Positions 21,282 to 32,309 of a DNA stretch of 64,000 nucleotides are shown here, in pieces. Position 1 is the first letter of the stretch; each line of letters starts with the position of its first letter. Source of the stretch: Apricaphanius iberus (lineage: Eukaryota; Chordata; Actinopteri; Cyprinodontiformes; Aphaniidae); contig JAPXFQ010000792.1 of NCBI GenBank assembly GCA_028564705.1, positions 405,915-469,914 of the forward strand. Direction: 5' to 3'. Position numbers and translations under genes: made by a program. The notes under the pieces are model-generated. The model saw only the letters and a program-made list of their open reading frames with translations, made no database searches and had not been told where the DNA came from.

Positions 21282-22276
21282 ATGCCACAGATCCCACAAT
21301 CATTGAGGGAGCTTTCAATTGGCATGCTGACAGCAGGAATATCAACCAGGTCTGTTGCTCGTGCATTGAATGTTCATTTCTCCACCATAAGATGTCTCAA
21401 AAGGCGTTTCAGAAAATATGGCAGTACATCCAACCGGCCTCACCACCGCAGACCACGTGTAACCACATCCAGCAGGTTCACCTACAAGATCGTCTGAGAC
21501 CAGCCACTCAGACAGCTGCTGAAACAATTGGTTTGCATAACCAAACAATTTCTGCAGAAACTGTCAGAAACCGTCTCAGGGCAGCTCAACTGCATGCTCG
21601 TCGTCCTCATCGGGGTCTTGACCTGACTCCAGCTCGTCGCCGTAACAGACTTGAGTGGGCAAATGCACACATTCGATGGCGTCTGGCACGTTGGAGAGGT
21701 GTTCTCTTCACTGATGAATCTCAGTTTACATTGTTCAGGGCAGATGGCAAACAGCGTGTGTGGCGTTGTGTGGGTGAGCGCTTTGCTGATGTCAATGTTG
21801 TGGACCGAGTGGCCCATGGTGGTGGTGAGGTTATTGTATGGGCAGGCATCTGTTTTGGACAAAGAACACAGGTGCATTTTATTGATGGTATTTTGAATGC
21901 ACAGAGATACGGTGATGAGATCCTGAGGCCCATTGTTGTGCCATTCATCCATGAACATCACCTCATGTTTCAGCAAGATAATGCACAGCCCCATGTTGCA
22001 AGGATCTGTACACAATTCTTGGAAGCTGAAAATGTCCCAGTTCTTGCATGGCCAACATACTCACCGGACATGTCACCCATTGAGCATGTCTGGGATGTGC
22101 TTGACCGGCGTATACGACAGCGTGTACCAGTTCCCACTAATATCCAACAACTTCGCACAGCCATTGAAGAGGAGTGGACCACCATTCCACAGGCCACTAT
22201 TGACAATCTGATAAACTCTATGCGAAGAAGATGTGTGGCACTGCATGAGGCAAATGGTGGTCACACCAGATACTGA
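21282..22276 (+). pseudogene. Tc1 transposase, one frameshift
   Basis: The ATG at 21282 (MPQIPQSLREL) opens the N-terminal helix-turn-helix region (STRSVARALNVHFSTIRCLK, then RPHHRRPRVTT). This frame ends at 21497; the rest continues in another frame from about 21480 (LQDRLRPATQTAAETIG) to the stop at 22276, so one small indel near 21470-21485 breaks the gene. The catalytic domain is whole: first Asp in LFTDESQF, second in FQQDNAQPHVA, third acidic residue in PDMSPIEHVWD. Full length would be about 330 residues, the family norm. It would catalyse cut-and-paste movement at TA sites. The in-frame ATG at 21203 lies in the inverted repeat and is not the start. Confidence 0.9.
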
Positions 22277-22306
22277 CCGGTTCTGAGTCCCCAGACCCCC
22301 AATAAA

Positions 22307-22595
22307 GCAAAAAACTGCACATTCCAGGGTGGCCTTTTATTGTGGGCAGTATAAGGTACAACTGTGCACTAATCATGATGTCAGATCAGCATCTTGATGT
22401 GACACACCTGTGAGGTGGGATGGATTATCTAAGCAAAGCAGAAGTGCTCACTATCACACAATTAGACTGATTTGTGAAGAATGTTTGAGAGAAATGGTAA
22501 TATTGTGTATCTGGAATGAATTTTAGATCTTTAAGTCCATCTCATGAAAAATTAGAGCAGAAACAAAGGTGTTGCGTTTATATTTTTGTTGAGTG
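22307..22595 (-). repeat. right inverted terminal repeat of the Tc1 element
   Basis: Begins just after an AATAAAGC polyadenylation-like signal downstream of the transposase stop and mirrors the left repeat. Confidence 0.9.
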
Positions 22596-22597
22596 TA

Positions 22598-23201
22598 GGT
22601 CACCTACATGATTCATGTATGAGAAAAACAATCAGCTGTTATTAGTGACGCGCAACAGCAAGCTGCAAGTTTTCAGAACAATCCTTATGTAACTGACAGT
22701 AGCTGCAGTTTCAAATACTTTTTACATCATCCCACTTATTAAGGATTAAAACATGTTTCAACTGACCTCACATCTAGTTTACTTTTATTTTGGCTCCGAG
22801 GGTTACTCTGACAACAGATCAAGTTTTTTTCCAGCTTTCTTTTGGCCCATCTATCGTGCTGATCTGGCAGAAAACAAAGTTACAGCTTAAAATAGACAGA
22901 CTTTCAGTAATGCTGCACTGTGACCAAAGCGATAAAAAAAAAATTTCTCACCCTCTTCTGAGCCAGAGACCCCTATGAGTTTTTGGAATGATTAACACGT
23001 GACTATTGCTAAATGTTAAATGCTGCTGAGCAGGGGCGTATCCAGGAGGTTAATACAGAATAGCTAAAAGGTCCCTGGGTGTGTCTGGAACTGTAACATC
23101 AAATTGTATTTATTTTATAAAATAAATTAAAGTAGTTATGGTGTAAAATTATATTACAAATCAGTTAGCTACAAACAGATCTGGTGTGGATATGAAAAAA
23201 G
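22598..23201. other. AT-rich spacer
   Basis: About 600 bases between the Tc1 and piggyBac elements. No supported gene, repeat array or termini seen. Confidence 0.5.
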
Positions 23202-23205
23202 TTAA

Positions 23206-24388
23206 CCCTCTAGGCGCCAGGGTTTTCTCTATAAAATATTAAATTTTGATATGACTAGTTCAAAATGTTGTAGCTTTAAAATGGTTATAGATAAAGGTAC
23301 ACTGTAAATTAGAAAAATCTTCAGTATGATCTAAAGTTTGTGACAGGAGCAAAATCATAGATCTAACTTGCATATTATGACGTCATCAGGCGTTGCACTA
23401 TTGGATTGCATGACTTTGACAATTTTTTGCTTTTTTACATTGTTTTAATCTTTTATTTCATAAATAATTTTATTTTTTTATTTAGATTTTTCTATATATG
23501 TATTTTCTACATCTATATGTTTCATATTTTTTGGCTTTTTTCTATAACGGGTGGATATCTCTGTTTATGTCCTTTCTTATGTGGCTCCCTTATTCTATTC
23601 ACTTTATAAAATCAACAGAAAGAAAATATTGGCCACAGAATTTTACAGATCGGTCCCAAAAATAACTAACAGGCTCATCAAATTGTCTGATCCATTGCTG
23701 ATTCTACTCTTCCTCATCTGTCAAGCAAACCTCGCCAAAATCATCATCATCATCCTCACTTGCAGCGGGACAGAGAACTTTACTGCTATTTACTCGCTTA
23801 TAAGGAGTCTTTTTTCTCTCCTGTTTTCGATCACATCTGCTATTATTTCCACAGATTTTTACATCCCTCCCACACTCGATCACAATTAGCGTTGTGCTGA
23901 CCACCTTGCTACCCGAACACATACCTTTCTCTCACCGGGAGAATGTGATGCAGAGCTGGAATGTGCTGCTTGTGGAGCCTCATGGCGAAACGGGACTGGC
24001 TGTTGCTGCGGGCCATTTTAGTTTCACTTTCTCCCGGGACAAGTGAACAGATCAGAGATAAATATTTCTCTTCAGAATCTGAATAAGCCAATACTTCCCG
24101 GCGGGGAACTCAGACGTTCGTCCTTATAAGTTTTATCTTTCTAAAACTCGCTTTCTCTATACTGTGACCTCAGCATCTGCACCTCGCGTCCCCCGCTCGC
24201 GGTGCTAACTTAAAGGCCGATTTACTCCAAAAGTTTCCATGGTAACACACCCAAAAAGGTGTCCAAGATTAAAGGTACACATCTCCTGGTGTAAGTAGTA
24301 AATAAATTAGTGGCCCTATCTCAGGCTGTGGCTCGTTAAAGTCAGCAATGTTGCTTGTCGCAATATTGCGACTTTGGTGCCTAGAGGG
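23206..24388 (-). mobile_element. non-autonomous piggyBac element with TTAA target duplication
   Basis: TTAA at 23202-23205 and 24389-24392 flank ends reading CCCTCTAGGCGCCAGGG and, inward from the right, CCCTCTAGGCACCAAAG. The TTAA duplication with CCCT termini is the piggyBac signature. Size 1183 bp, too short for a transposase of about 550-600 codons. The minus strand keeps what may be an N-terminal acidic transposase remnant. Confidence 0.9.
23704..23922 (-). pseudogene. possible piggyBac transposase N-terminal remnant
   Basis: 72 codons whose end is strongly acidic (a run of D after ASE, then FGEVCLTDEEE). piggyBac-type transposases start with an acidic, poorly conserved region, and the fragment lies inside piggyBac termini. 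No DDD catalytic block is present. The assignment rests on position and composition only. Confidence 0.35.
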
Positions 24389-24959
24389 TTAAAAAGCATT
24401 AACGAAAAATCACAAAGATAAAAAAAAAGTTATGTTGCAATGAAAACTCTTGTTCGTTACAATTTACTTCATTATTATAACCGCAAGTGTTGTATTCATT
24501 GTTGCAAAACTTGTTTTTTATATTGTTTGTTTGTTATCAAAACCTTTGATCTGAAGATCAATGTTAATGTGATGTAAATAGTTTTCTGATTAACAATAAA
24601 TATAACAATGATCCTAGGAGCTAAGTTGTCTGGCGCTCCAAGCCCCTGGTAGGGTCACCCATGGCAAACTGGTCCAAGGTGAGGGATCAGACAATGCGCA
24701 GCCCGAAGACCCCTATGATGAGCAAAAAAAATTTGGACCCAGAGTTCCCTCGCCTGGACGCGGGTCACCGGGGCCCTACTCTTGAGCCTGGCCTGGATGT
24801 GGGGCACGTTGGCGAGCGCCCGGCCGGGCTCAGCCCGAAGAGGCAACATGGGGCCCCCTTCCCATGAGCTCATCACCTGTGGGAGGGGCCATAGGGATCG
24901 GGTGCGGTGTAAGATGGGCGGTGGCCGAAGCGGGGGACCTTGGAGGTCCAATCCTCAGC

Positions 24960-25675
24960 TGCAGGAGCTGGCTCTTGGGACGTATAATGTCACCTCTCTG
25001 GTGGGGAAGGAGCCGGAGCTGGTGTGCGAGGTCGAGAGGTTCCGACTGAACATCGTCGGCCTTACCTCGACGCACGGATCTGGCTCTGGAACCCGTCTCC
25101 TCAAGAGGGTTTGGACTCTTTTTTACACTCTGGAGTTGAGAGGCGGCGAGCGGGGATGGGCATACTTGTTGCCCCCCATCTTGGCGCCTGAACGTTGGGG
25201 TTCACCCCGGTGAATGAGAGGGTAGCCCCCCTCCGCCTACGGATGAGGGGACGGGTTCTGACTATTGTTTGTGCTTATGCGCCAAGCGGTAGATCAGATT
25301 ACCCACCCTTTCTGGAGGCCTTGGGGGGGGGGGTGCTAGAGAGTGCTCCTTCCCGGGACTCATTCTGCTGGGGGACTTCAACGCTAACGCGGGTAATGAC
25401 AGTGAGACCTGGAGACACGTGGTTGGGCGGAAGGCCCCCCCGAACTGAACCCGAGCGGTGTTTTGTTGTTGGATTTCTGTGGCCGTCATGGATTGTCCAT
25501 AACGAACACCATGTTCAGGCATCAGGGTGTCCATGTGCACTTGGCACCAGGACCCCCTAGGCTGCAGCACGATGATTGACTTGGTTGTCATTTCATCTGA
25601 TCTGCTGCCGCATGTTTTGGACACTCGGGTGAAGAGAAGGGCGGAGCTATCCACCGACCACTACCTGGTGGTGAG
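24960..25675 (+). pseudogene. Rex3-like endonuclease region, broken
   Basis: The apurinic-type endonuclease domain that nicks the target. LGTYNVTSLVGKEPELVCEV at about 24975 is the N-terminal catalytic Asn block; TSTHGSG follows; PVNERVAPLRLRMRGR and IVCAYAPSG lie at 25205-25300 in another frame; the DFNA-like block at about 25375 and the STDHYLV block at about 25658 are in further frames. No continuous protein can be made from it. Confidence 0.75.
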
Positions 25676-27598
25676 TTGACTCCGGTGGTGGGGGAGGACG
25701 CAGGACAGGCCTGGCAGGCCCAAATGTGCCGTGAGGGTCTGCCAGAATCCGCTGTCAGAAGGAGTTTCAACTCTCACCTCCGGCAGAACTTCAAACACAT
25801 CCCGGGGGAGGCGGGGGACATTGAGTCCGCGTGCGCCATATTCCGTGCCTCCATTGTCGAAGTGGCGGACCATAGTTGTAGCCGCAAGGTGGTCAGTGCC
25901 TGTCGCCGCCACAACCCTCGAACCCGCTGGTGGACACCGGCGGTGAGGGATGCTGTCAGGCTGAAGAAGGAGTCCTATCGGGCCTTTCTGGCCTGCGGGA
26001 CCCCAGAAGCAGCTGATAGGTATCGACAGGCCAAGCAGAGTGCGGCTCAGATGGTCGCTGAAGCAAAAACTCGGGCGTGGCAGGAGTTAGGAGAGACCAT
26101 GGAGAACAACTTCCGTGTGGCTTCGAAGCAATTCTGGTGCACCATCCAGTGCCTGAGGGGGGGGAGCGGTCTGCCAACAACACTGTTTAGAGTGGGGGTG
26201 GTGTGCTGCTGACCTCGACACAGGAGGTTTTGGGTTGGTGGATGGAATACTTCGAAGACCTCCTCAATCCCACCGACACGCCTTCCTGTTTGGAAGCAGA
26301 GTCTGGGGACTTTGGGATGGGCTCTCCATACTCTCTGATGCTGAGTTCACTGAGGTTGTTAAAAAGCTCCTTGGTGGCAAGGCTCCAGGGGTGGATGAGA
26401 TTCGCTCAGAGTTCCTTAAGGCTCTGGATATTGTAGGGCTGTGTTGGTAAAACGCGGCTCTGCAATATTGCGTGGACATCGGGGGCAGTTCCCTTGGATT
26501 GACAGACTGGGGTGGTGGTCCCCCTCTTTAAAAAGGTGGACCACAGAGTGTGTTCCAACTATAGGGGGATCACACTTCTGAGCCTCCCTGGTAAGGTCTA
26601 TTCAGGGGTTCTGGAGAGGAGGGTCAGATGGATAGTCAAACCTCGGATCCAGGAGGAACAATGCAGTTTTCGTCCTGGCCGTGGAACACTGGACCAGCTA
26701 CTTTGTGGACTTGGAGAAGGCGTTCGACCGTGTCCTTCAGGGAGTCCTGTGGGGGGTGCTCCATAAAGTATGGGGTACCAGACCCTTTGATAAGGGCTGT
26801 TAGGTCCCTGTATGACCGGAGTCAGAGTTTGGTTTGCATTGCCAGCAGTAAGTCGGACTTGTTTCCAGCGAGAGATGGACTCCGCCAAGGTTGCCCTTTG
26901 TCACCGATCCTGTTCATAAGATTCATAGACAGGATTTCTAGGCACAGCCAAGGTGTTGAGGGGGTCCGTTTTGGTGACCTCAGGATCGGGTAGCTGCTTT
27001 TCCTAGATGCTGGGTCCTGTTTCATCTGAACTTGATCAACAGCTTTCTCTGGAGCGGTTCGCAGCCGTGTGTGAAGCGGCTGGGATGAGGATCAGCACAT
27101 CCAAATCCGAGACCATGGTCTTAAACCGGAAAAGGGTATAGGGTGCCTTCTTCAGGTCGGGGATGGGGTCCTTCCTCAAGTGGAGGAGTTCAAGTATCTG
27201 GCGGTGTTGTTCATGAATGAGGGAAAAATGGAGCGGGAGATCGATAGGCGGATTGGTAAGGCGTCTGCAGTTATGCGGGCGCTGTTCCGTTCTGTCGTGG
27301 TGAAGAGAGAGCTGAGCCGAAAGGCAAAGCTCTCAATTTGCCGGTCGTTCTACGTTCCTACCCTCATATATGGTCACGCACTCGGGTTGGTGAGCGAAAG
27401 AACGTGATTGCGGATACAGGCGGCTGAAATGAGTTTCCTCCGTAGGTTGGCTGGGCTCTCCCTTAGAGATAGGGTGAGAAGCTTGGTCATCCGGAGGGGG
27501 CTCAGAGTAGAGGTGCTGCTCCTCCACATCGAGAGGAGCCAGTTGAGGTGGCTCGGGCATCTGGTCAGTATGCCTCCTGGACGCCTCCCTCGCATACC
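25676..27598 (+). pseudogene. Rex3-like linker and reverse transcriptase, broken
   Basis: Linker region at 25740-26160 (FNSHLRQNF, NPRTRWWTPAVRDAVRLKKE), then LLGGKAPGVDEIRSEFLK near 26365, VVVPLFKKVD and NYRGITLLSLPGKVYS at 26512-26600, FRPG block at 26650, GLRQGCPLSPILF at about 26880. The catalytic YADD-type block at about 27000 is degenerate (it reads as LDAG), so the enzyme would be dead even with frames repaired. The C-terminal VVVKRELSRKAK block is at 27296. Confidence 0.85.
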
Positions 27599-29400
27599 CC
27601 TGTTTCTAACAACCGTTTAGATTAAAATAAACGTTGCATTACGCTCGCTTTGTGAAATTGAGGCCTACCCCCAAGGGTTACGCGGCCGTATGTGAAATAC
27701 CTGCTGTTCAAAATACAGAAATAACACCCTGTTCTCAATCGCATGCCCCCGTTTCAAACGATGAGTTACACTCATTAAATTTTACAGAAATACAAACTTT
27801 ACCAGATTTATCACCACGGAGCGAAACAGCAACAGGTGATGCGTTAACGAGTTTCACTAGACTGATCAAGACTGCTGGAAACCCTGAAATACACGGCCAA
27901 CCGCCCACCCTTCCTTCTCCGTCACACTCCTCACCAACCCAGAATGGTTGTGTGGTGGTATTTGATGATCAGATTACAGAGCACCCACAGACCCCGCCTC
28001 AGACAGGCTGTGGCGCTGCTGCAACCCGGCAGAATAACAAGCAAATAACAGAACGTCCTGGTTTTAATAACACTGAAATAAGAAGAACGGTCAGACTACC
28101 CAACCTTCAACAACCAGATCTTGCGTTATTTTATAGAAATGTAATGAATGAATTGGGTGATTTATCAGATAGAGTAAACAGCATGGTGAGTAGAAATGAT
28201 GTGGTACAAATTTAATTATTTGCCGGTGTCGATCAACACCACCATGAAACTTTTGTAGTCGATACACAAGATATTTTAGATCAATTTAGCTCATTTCTGG
28301 AAGGTATTGTGCAGTCAAACGCGGGAATCTGCGGTTATGACACTTTAGAATTCGTCATTCAAATAATACACAGTCCTCGCGGAGGTGGGGCTGGCAAACG
28401 CAAAAACCAAACTTTGCTGGATGATGAGTTAATTTCTAAAACGAAAAGACATCTATACATTTTACAAAATCATGTTTTGCAATCTGTTTAAACGCTGGTT
28501 GCACAGACAGAGAGGAATGGCAAGAAGGTGAATGGTTACAGATCAGCGCAGGGCTTACAGAACATACACAAATGGATTGAATTTATATAGTGCTTTTCTA
28601 CTCATGTTGACCACTCAAAGCGCTTTACACTGGAGCCACATTCACCCATTTGCACTCACCAACACGCACACATTCATACACTGATACAATTATCGGTAGT
28701 CAATTTGGGGTTAAGTGCCTTGTGCACAACGACATGTGACTGGGGGAAGCTGGAATTGAACCTACGACCCTCTTATTGCAAGACAACTACTCAACCTACT
28801 GAGCCACAGTCGCCCTAAAGTGGCCTTTTCAGACGTCCGCATATTTTAAGAAATTGTCAATAGAAAAATTGTGGTTTTTCATAGAACAGGGTCAACTAGG
28901 ACATTGCAGAAGTTTTCAACAAACTTTTCTGACAGAACAGAGCCTGTTTTTCTTTCTCTACATCAAAACCATTATTATGGGGTTAATAATCTAAAGGTCT
29001 TCTTTGGGTCAGACTACATCTGTCAGCACTGTGTTCTGCCATATCATATGCCCGAGCAACATTTCTGTGATGGCTATTGCTTAACAAAAATTTCTGTTTT
29101 TTGACGTGGAAACATTTTTATCCGTTGAAAATAAATACATCCCCTATCTGGTTTGTATGAAAACAGATGACAGTGCTGAACGTTCTTTTTACAGTTTATC
29201 TTGCATACGTGATTTTATATTTCACATTAAGAGACCAGCTTTACGTCGGTTCACATTCGTCGCCCATAATGCCCGGGCGTTTGATTCCTATCTGATGTTA
29301 GAAACCATGACAGAAATGCGTTTGAGCCCCCGGATTCTCACGCAGGGTGCCAAGATTCTGTGTTTCACAGAACAGGACTATAGCTGCATTCAGACCGCAT
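27599..29400 (+). mobile_element. Polinton/Maverick segment 1 (polymerase end)
   Basis: First of three pieces of one self-synthesising DNA transposon of the Polinton class, related to adintoviruses. It holds the N-terminal part of protein-primed DNA polymerase B. The other segments are at 37356-40095 and 45313-46880. I did not find the terminal inverted repeats or the 6-bp duplication. Confidence 0.75.
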
Positions 29401-29468
29401 CCGTTGGATACGTCGAGCAACGCATCCAACGGCTGAAGTTTGACGCATGTACTTTTTGGCTTCCATAG
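27634..29468 (+). pseudogene. Polinton protein-primed DNA polymerase B, N-terminal part, broken
   Basis: Replicative polymerase of the element. 27634-28491 is one frame with an in-frame stop at 28213-28215: a long low-complexity N-terminus and then a basic KRKNQTLLDDEL segment. A frameshift follows at about 28478, a SINE interrupts at 28568-28818, and the frame reopens at 28871 (LSLHQNHYYGVNNLK and a C..C...H...C cluster). A slip in a T run near 29100 leads into the exonuclease region: DVETF-like ExoI and FVAHNARAFDSYLM, the ExoII block. Similarity ends near 29400; polymerase motifs proper are not in the window. Non-functional. Confidence 0.8.
28568..28818 (-). mobile_element. tRNA-derived SINE with L2-like tail (SINE 2)
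   Basis: On the minus strand the head reads GGGCGACTGTGGCTCAGTAGG, with a B-box GGTTCAATTCC about 50 bases on, and the tail ends with CAAAGCGCTTTACACTGG on the plus strand and ATTTATATAGTGC. The head matches SINE 1 (GGGCGACTGTGGCTCAG) but the body differs, so they are related families. Confidence 0.8.
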
Positions 29469-29881
29469 CCTGCTTCTGAGGAAAAAACAACGCATGGGCG
29501 GAACTTCTTCTGTTGCCGTACGTTCTGAACAATGGCGGACTGTATCGAGAGTGTGCCTTGGCTTTATTGGCTAGATAAAGCTAGACAACGTCGACTTCGG
29601 CTACATCAGCGCCGTTTCTGGGTTCACCCCATTATTCAGATGCGTTCTGAGTTTGGGGAGTTTAACCATTTGCTCCAGGAGCTACGTATGGATGAGATTC
29701 ACTTTCAGCGGTACTTCCGTCTATCCCGTGCCCAGTTTGATGACCTCCTCGGCCGCATCGGAGCTCAAATCTCCTACCAGGACACCAACTACAGGTGGTC
29801 TATTCCTCCAAAGGAGCGCCTGTCCATCTGTCTTCGGTAAGTGTTATTTCTGATTTTTGAAAGCTGCATCTGCTAAACTAC
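29401..29881 (+). mobile_element. PIF/Harbinger fragment inside the Polinton
   Basis: Between the end of polymerase similarity and the retroviral LTR lies a piece with an upstream region (CGCATCCAACGGCTGAAG) and a first coding exon with splice donor. The remainder is missing. The exact left end is not certain. Confidence 0.55.
29532..29836 (+). pseudogene. Harbinger transposase first exon (HARBI1-like)
   Basis: About 101 codons from the ATG at 29532. RRFWVHPII near residue 27 and FHLLQEL/DEIHFQRYFRLSRAQFDDLL-type sequence (residues 45-75; here FNHLLQELRMDE then FQRYFRLSRAQFDDLLGRIG) are the N-terminal signature of fish Harbinger transposases, followed by TNYRWSIPPKERLSICLR. The exon ends in a consensus donor CG/GTAAGTG at 29837. 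The DDE exon is not seen, so this is a stub. The retroviral LTR begins 45 bases after the donor, inside the intron. Confidence 0.8.
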
Positions 29882-30311
29882 TGTCGTGGTCAATAATACC
29901 ACCCCCAGTTCAGGAGTACTTAGAGTAAAACATCTTCAGTAGAGAAAAACCTGGCTGAAACTTAATTTAGTTTCACCTCTGCAGAGCGTGGAGAAGGCCT
30001 GTCCTCAGCAGTCTGAATCCCAGGCGTTCTGCCTCTCTTCTGCAGACAGGCTTGCTTTATTCAATCCACATGATGGCTCACAGCACATACACACCAATAC
30101 ATTTGCTGATTTATTTCCCCACACACACATTCAGTTACATCCTGCGAGATAACGGGTACCTGGCGGCGCCTGACGGTGCCTGGTCCTGCAGCTTCTCTCT
30201 AAAAACAACTCCCTCTATGGTACAGCACATCTCATATCAGATACTACTTCCTCTAAGGCCTTTAGCAACTTTCAGCAAGCATAAAACATTTAATCACATT
30301 AAAAATCCTCA
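29882..30311 (-). repeat. 3' LTR of the endogenous retrovirus
   Basis: Direct repeat of 36918-37351. Shared words include TTCAGTAGAGAAAAA, TTTAGTTTCACCTCTGCAGAGCG, CACACCAATACATTTGCTGATT and CATCTCATATCAGATACTACTTCC. It starts TG and ends CA in the element's orientation. Divergence from the other LTR is around one base in ten by eye, so the insertion is not recent. Confidence 0.9.
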
Positions 30312-30324
30312 TTAATCCCCCATT
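30312..30324 (-). other. polypurine tract of the retrovirus
   Basis: In the element's sense the bases just upstream of the 3' LTR read AAATGGGGGATTAA, a short purine-rich tract at the expected place for plus-strand priming. Confidence 0.6.
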
Positions 30325-31129
30325 TGAACTCTCTTAAGAGTTCAACATAAGTCAAAGCAGTACATACTGATAGTAGCTAGAAAGTAAATAAACATATCAA
30401 AAATCATAATCATGTTAGAAAAGCACACCTCAAAAAATTTTAAAGTACTTCAAACTCATCCTCTTCATTCTCTTCCACCGGTTCTTCTCCTAAGAGAGCA
30501 ATCATCATGTGCGAAGAGGGGAGATGGCTGTGGTGATTAATCTGTTAAGGAGGGCGCGTAGGCATGGGATGCAACAAACACTGCTAGGGAACTAAACTTT
30601 TATATTTACCAAACATATTAAGCCAGGAGTCCCACATTTCTTGGTCCACTCCTGAATGTTATACCCTTCGTGATATTTTATCTGTCCGTCCCTGCCTTCT
30701 TCCGGGCAGACCAATCGAGTGATCCAAATTATCATGTGTGTTTTATTTTTTTATTTTTTCTGGCCCTGTAACAGGTAATAATCATTCTATGCTACTGTAA
30801 GTAAGTTGATCCCTCTTTCAGCTGTTTAGGCCAGTCCCACTGCCCTCAGGAGTCCCCATAAAAATACAGCCATGATTATACACCAAAAAAACGATAAGCA
30901 CGTGGAGCCAAGCGGTTGTCATTTTTGCTTCAAAGTTGATGAGATGTACAAGTGATTATTTAGTCTGCAGCTGGGAAGTGTGGTTTCGCTCTTTGTCTTT
31001 GTAGCCGTTGGCTGGCCTTCTGTTCCTCCTCCTGGTCGTCTACTTCTGGTCCTGGTCCTCTTCACCTTTGTGGATTCAGGGGTCGACTACCCTGAACCCT
31101 GTGATTTGGCCGGGGATTATTCTGCCCCA

Positions 31130-31793
31130 CTATTTGGCCTCCTCACCTAATTGGAGATCTTTCTTTGTCTCAGAGAGGGATCTCTGAGGTCCCTCCGCGG
31201 GGGCGCACTGGCTCCAGTGATACCAGGTCTCTCCTTTTCCTCTCAGGCGAACAGCATGAGACGTCCTCTCCACCACCTGGTATGGGCCCGTCCACCTGGG
31301 TTCTGACCACTTTCTCTTAGTGACCTTTAGCAACACCCACTCGACTTCTGGTGAGCTGGTGACCTCCGTTTCGCCTCTTTGGTCCTGGACCTGCTTGGAA
31401 AACTGAGATACCACACTTTGCAATATGTTAAAATACACTCTTTTACTCAGTTTCTCATTTTCATCTGCAGACAAAGGTAGTTTAGTGCTGGGCCCAGGAA
31501 ATGGTCTACCTGTCTGTAGTTCATGTGGAGTGAACCCTGTGGAGTTATTTACTGAACTCCTGATGTACATAAGGGCTAGTGGTAGTGCTTCAATCCAATT
31601 CATTTTAGTCTGTGCACAGATTTTGCCAATTTGGTTTTAATGATTGGTTCATTCTTTCCACTTTTCCTTGAGACTGTGGATGATAGACTGTCCCAAATTT
31701 GTGTTTCAGCCCCAGCATTTGCTCTACTTCTTGTAGATCTTTGTTTTTGAAATGAGTTCCATTGTCTGATCTGATTTTTTCAGGAAAACCCAT
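31130..31793 (-). pseudogene. retroviral integrase remnant
   Basis: 31793-31605 holds the second catalytic Asp (RSDNGTHF) and the Glu block (YHPQSQGKVERMNQ). A frame change near 31605 leads to 31603-31130 with ALMYIRSSVNNSTGFTPHEL and the C-terminal SH3-like region (EPRWTGPYQVVERTSHAVRL). The first Asp and the zinc-binding HHCC region are not seen. Integrase would join viral DNA to the genome; this piece is incomplete and frameshifted. Confidence 0.85.
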
Positions 31794-31826
31794 GTTGGGG
31801 AATGTAGTGGTTTAACAGGCATTTGA

Positions 31827-32309
31827 CTACCGTTCTACTGTCCTCTCCATATTGTCTAGCATTACACTAGCATACATTAACCCTACTCTTTCTCCCCCTT
31901 TTTTCTGGAACAAAACGCCATTCATCCTTTCCTTTGTTCCAGAACCATCCAGATGTAACAGCAGACTGTAATTAGGGGTGGCCAGTTCAGTTGCTGTGGA
32001 CAGACGTTGTTTGAGCGTAATGAAAGCCTCCTCTGCAGCTTGAGTCCTTTTCAGAGGAGCAGACAGATTTCTCATGCCTAGCTCCCTGACGAGTTCCCTT
32101 AATGGTTGTGTTAGGACTACATAATCTGCCACAAAGTTTCTGCTGTATCCCGTTAGGCCCAGGAAAGACAACATTTCTTTCACTGTGTGTGGTAGTGGAT
32201 GATGTAAAATAGAAGATCTATGTTCAGGGGAGAGGGAGACCCCCTTTTGGGACACCATTCTCCCTAAAAATGACACCTGTTGTTGAATAAAATTTAATTC
32301 GAACTGCAA
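31827..32309 (-). pseudogene. retroviral RT thumb/connection and RNase H start
   Basis: 160 codons: FLGRMVSQKGVSLSPEHR at the end of the RT palm/thumb, LSFLGLTGYSRNFV, then a connection region up to LLLHLDGSGTKERMNGVL, where RNase H begins. The YxDD catalytic block should lie just upstream, but the sequence there switches at about 32285 to an AT-rich repeat also found at 43407. Confidence 0.85.

Larger units (their letters stand above)
20984..22595 (+). mobile_element. Tc1/mariner element with long inverted repeats
   Basis: TA flanks both ends (20982-20983, 22596-22597). The ends read AACTCAACAAAAATGTAAAC and, inward from the right, CACTCAACAAAAATATAAAC, then GCAACACC in both. The inverted repeats are long, about 290 bases each (20984-21273, 22307-22595), including GATGCTGATCTGACATCATG and GGCCACCCTGGAATGTGCAG. 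The single gene between is a DDE transposase with one frameshift. Confidence 0.95.
24621..27598 (+). mobile_element. Rex3/RTE-like LINE copy 2, nearly full length, 3' truncated
   Basis: Starts near 24621 with a 5' leader and runs through endonuclease and RT regions to 27598, where it stops at the Polinton remnant without its GATG tail. Copies 1 and 2 overlap from the FRPG RT block onward and agree well. At least eight frame breaks are evident from the way homologous blocks switch frame. Confidence 0.85.

Noticed and set aside
23406..23889. Hydrophobic plus-strand ORFs, possible membrane proteins
   Set aside because: They arise from T-rich sequence inside the piggyBac element, on the strand opposite to the putative transposase remnant.
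28745..28818. tRNA gene on the minus strand
   Set aside because: Same reason: SINE head with a diverged cloverleaf.
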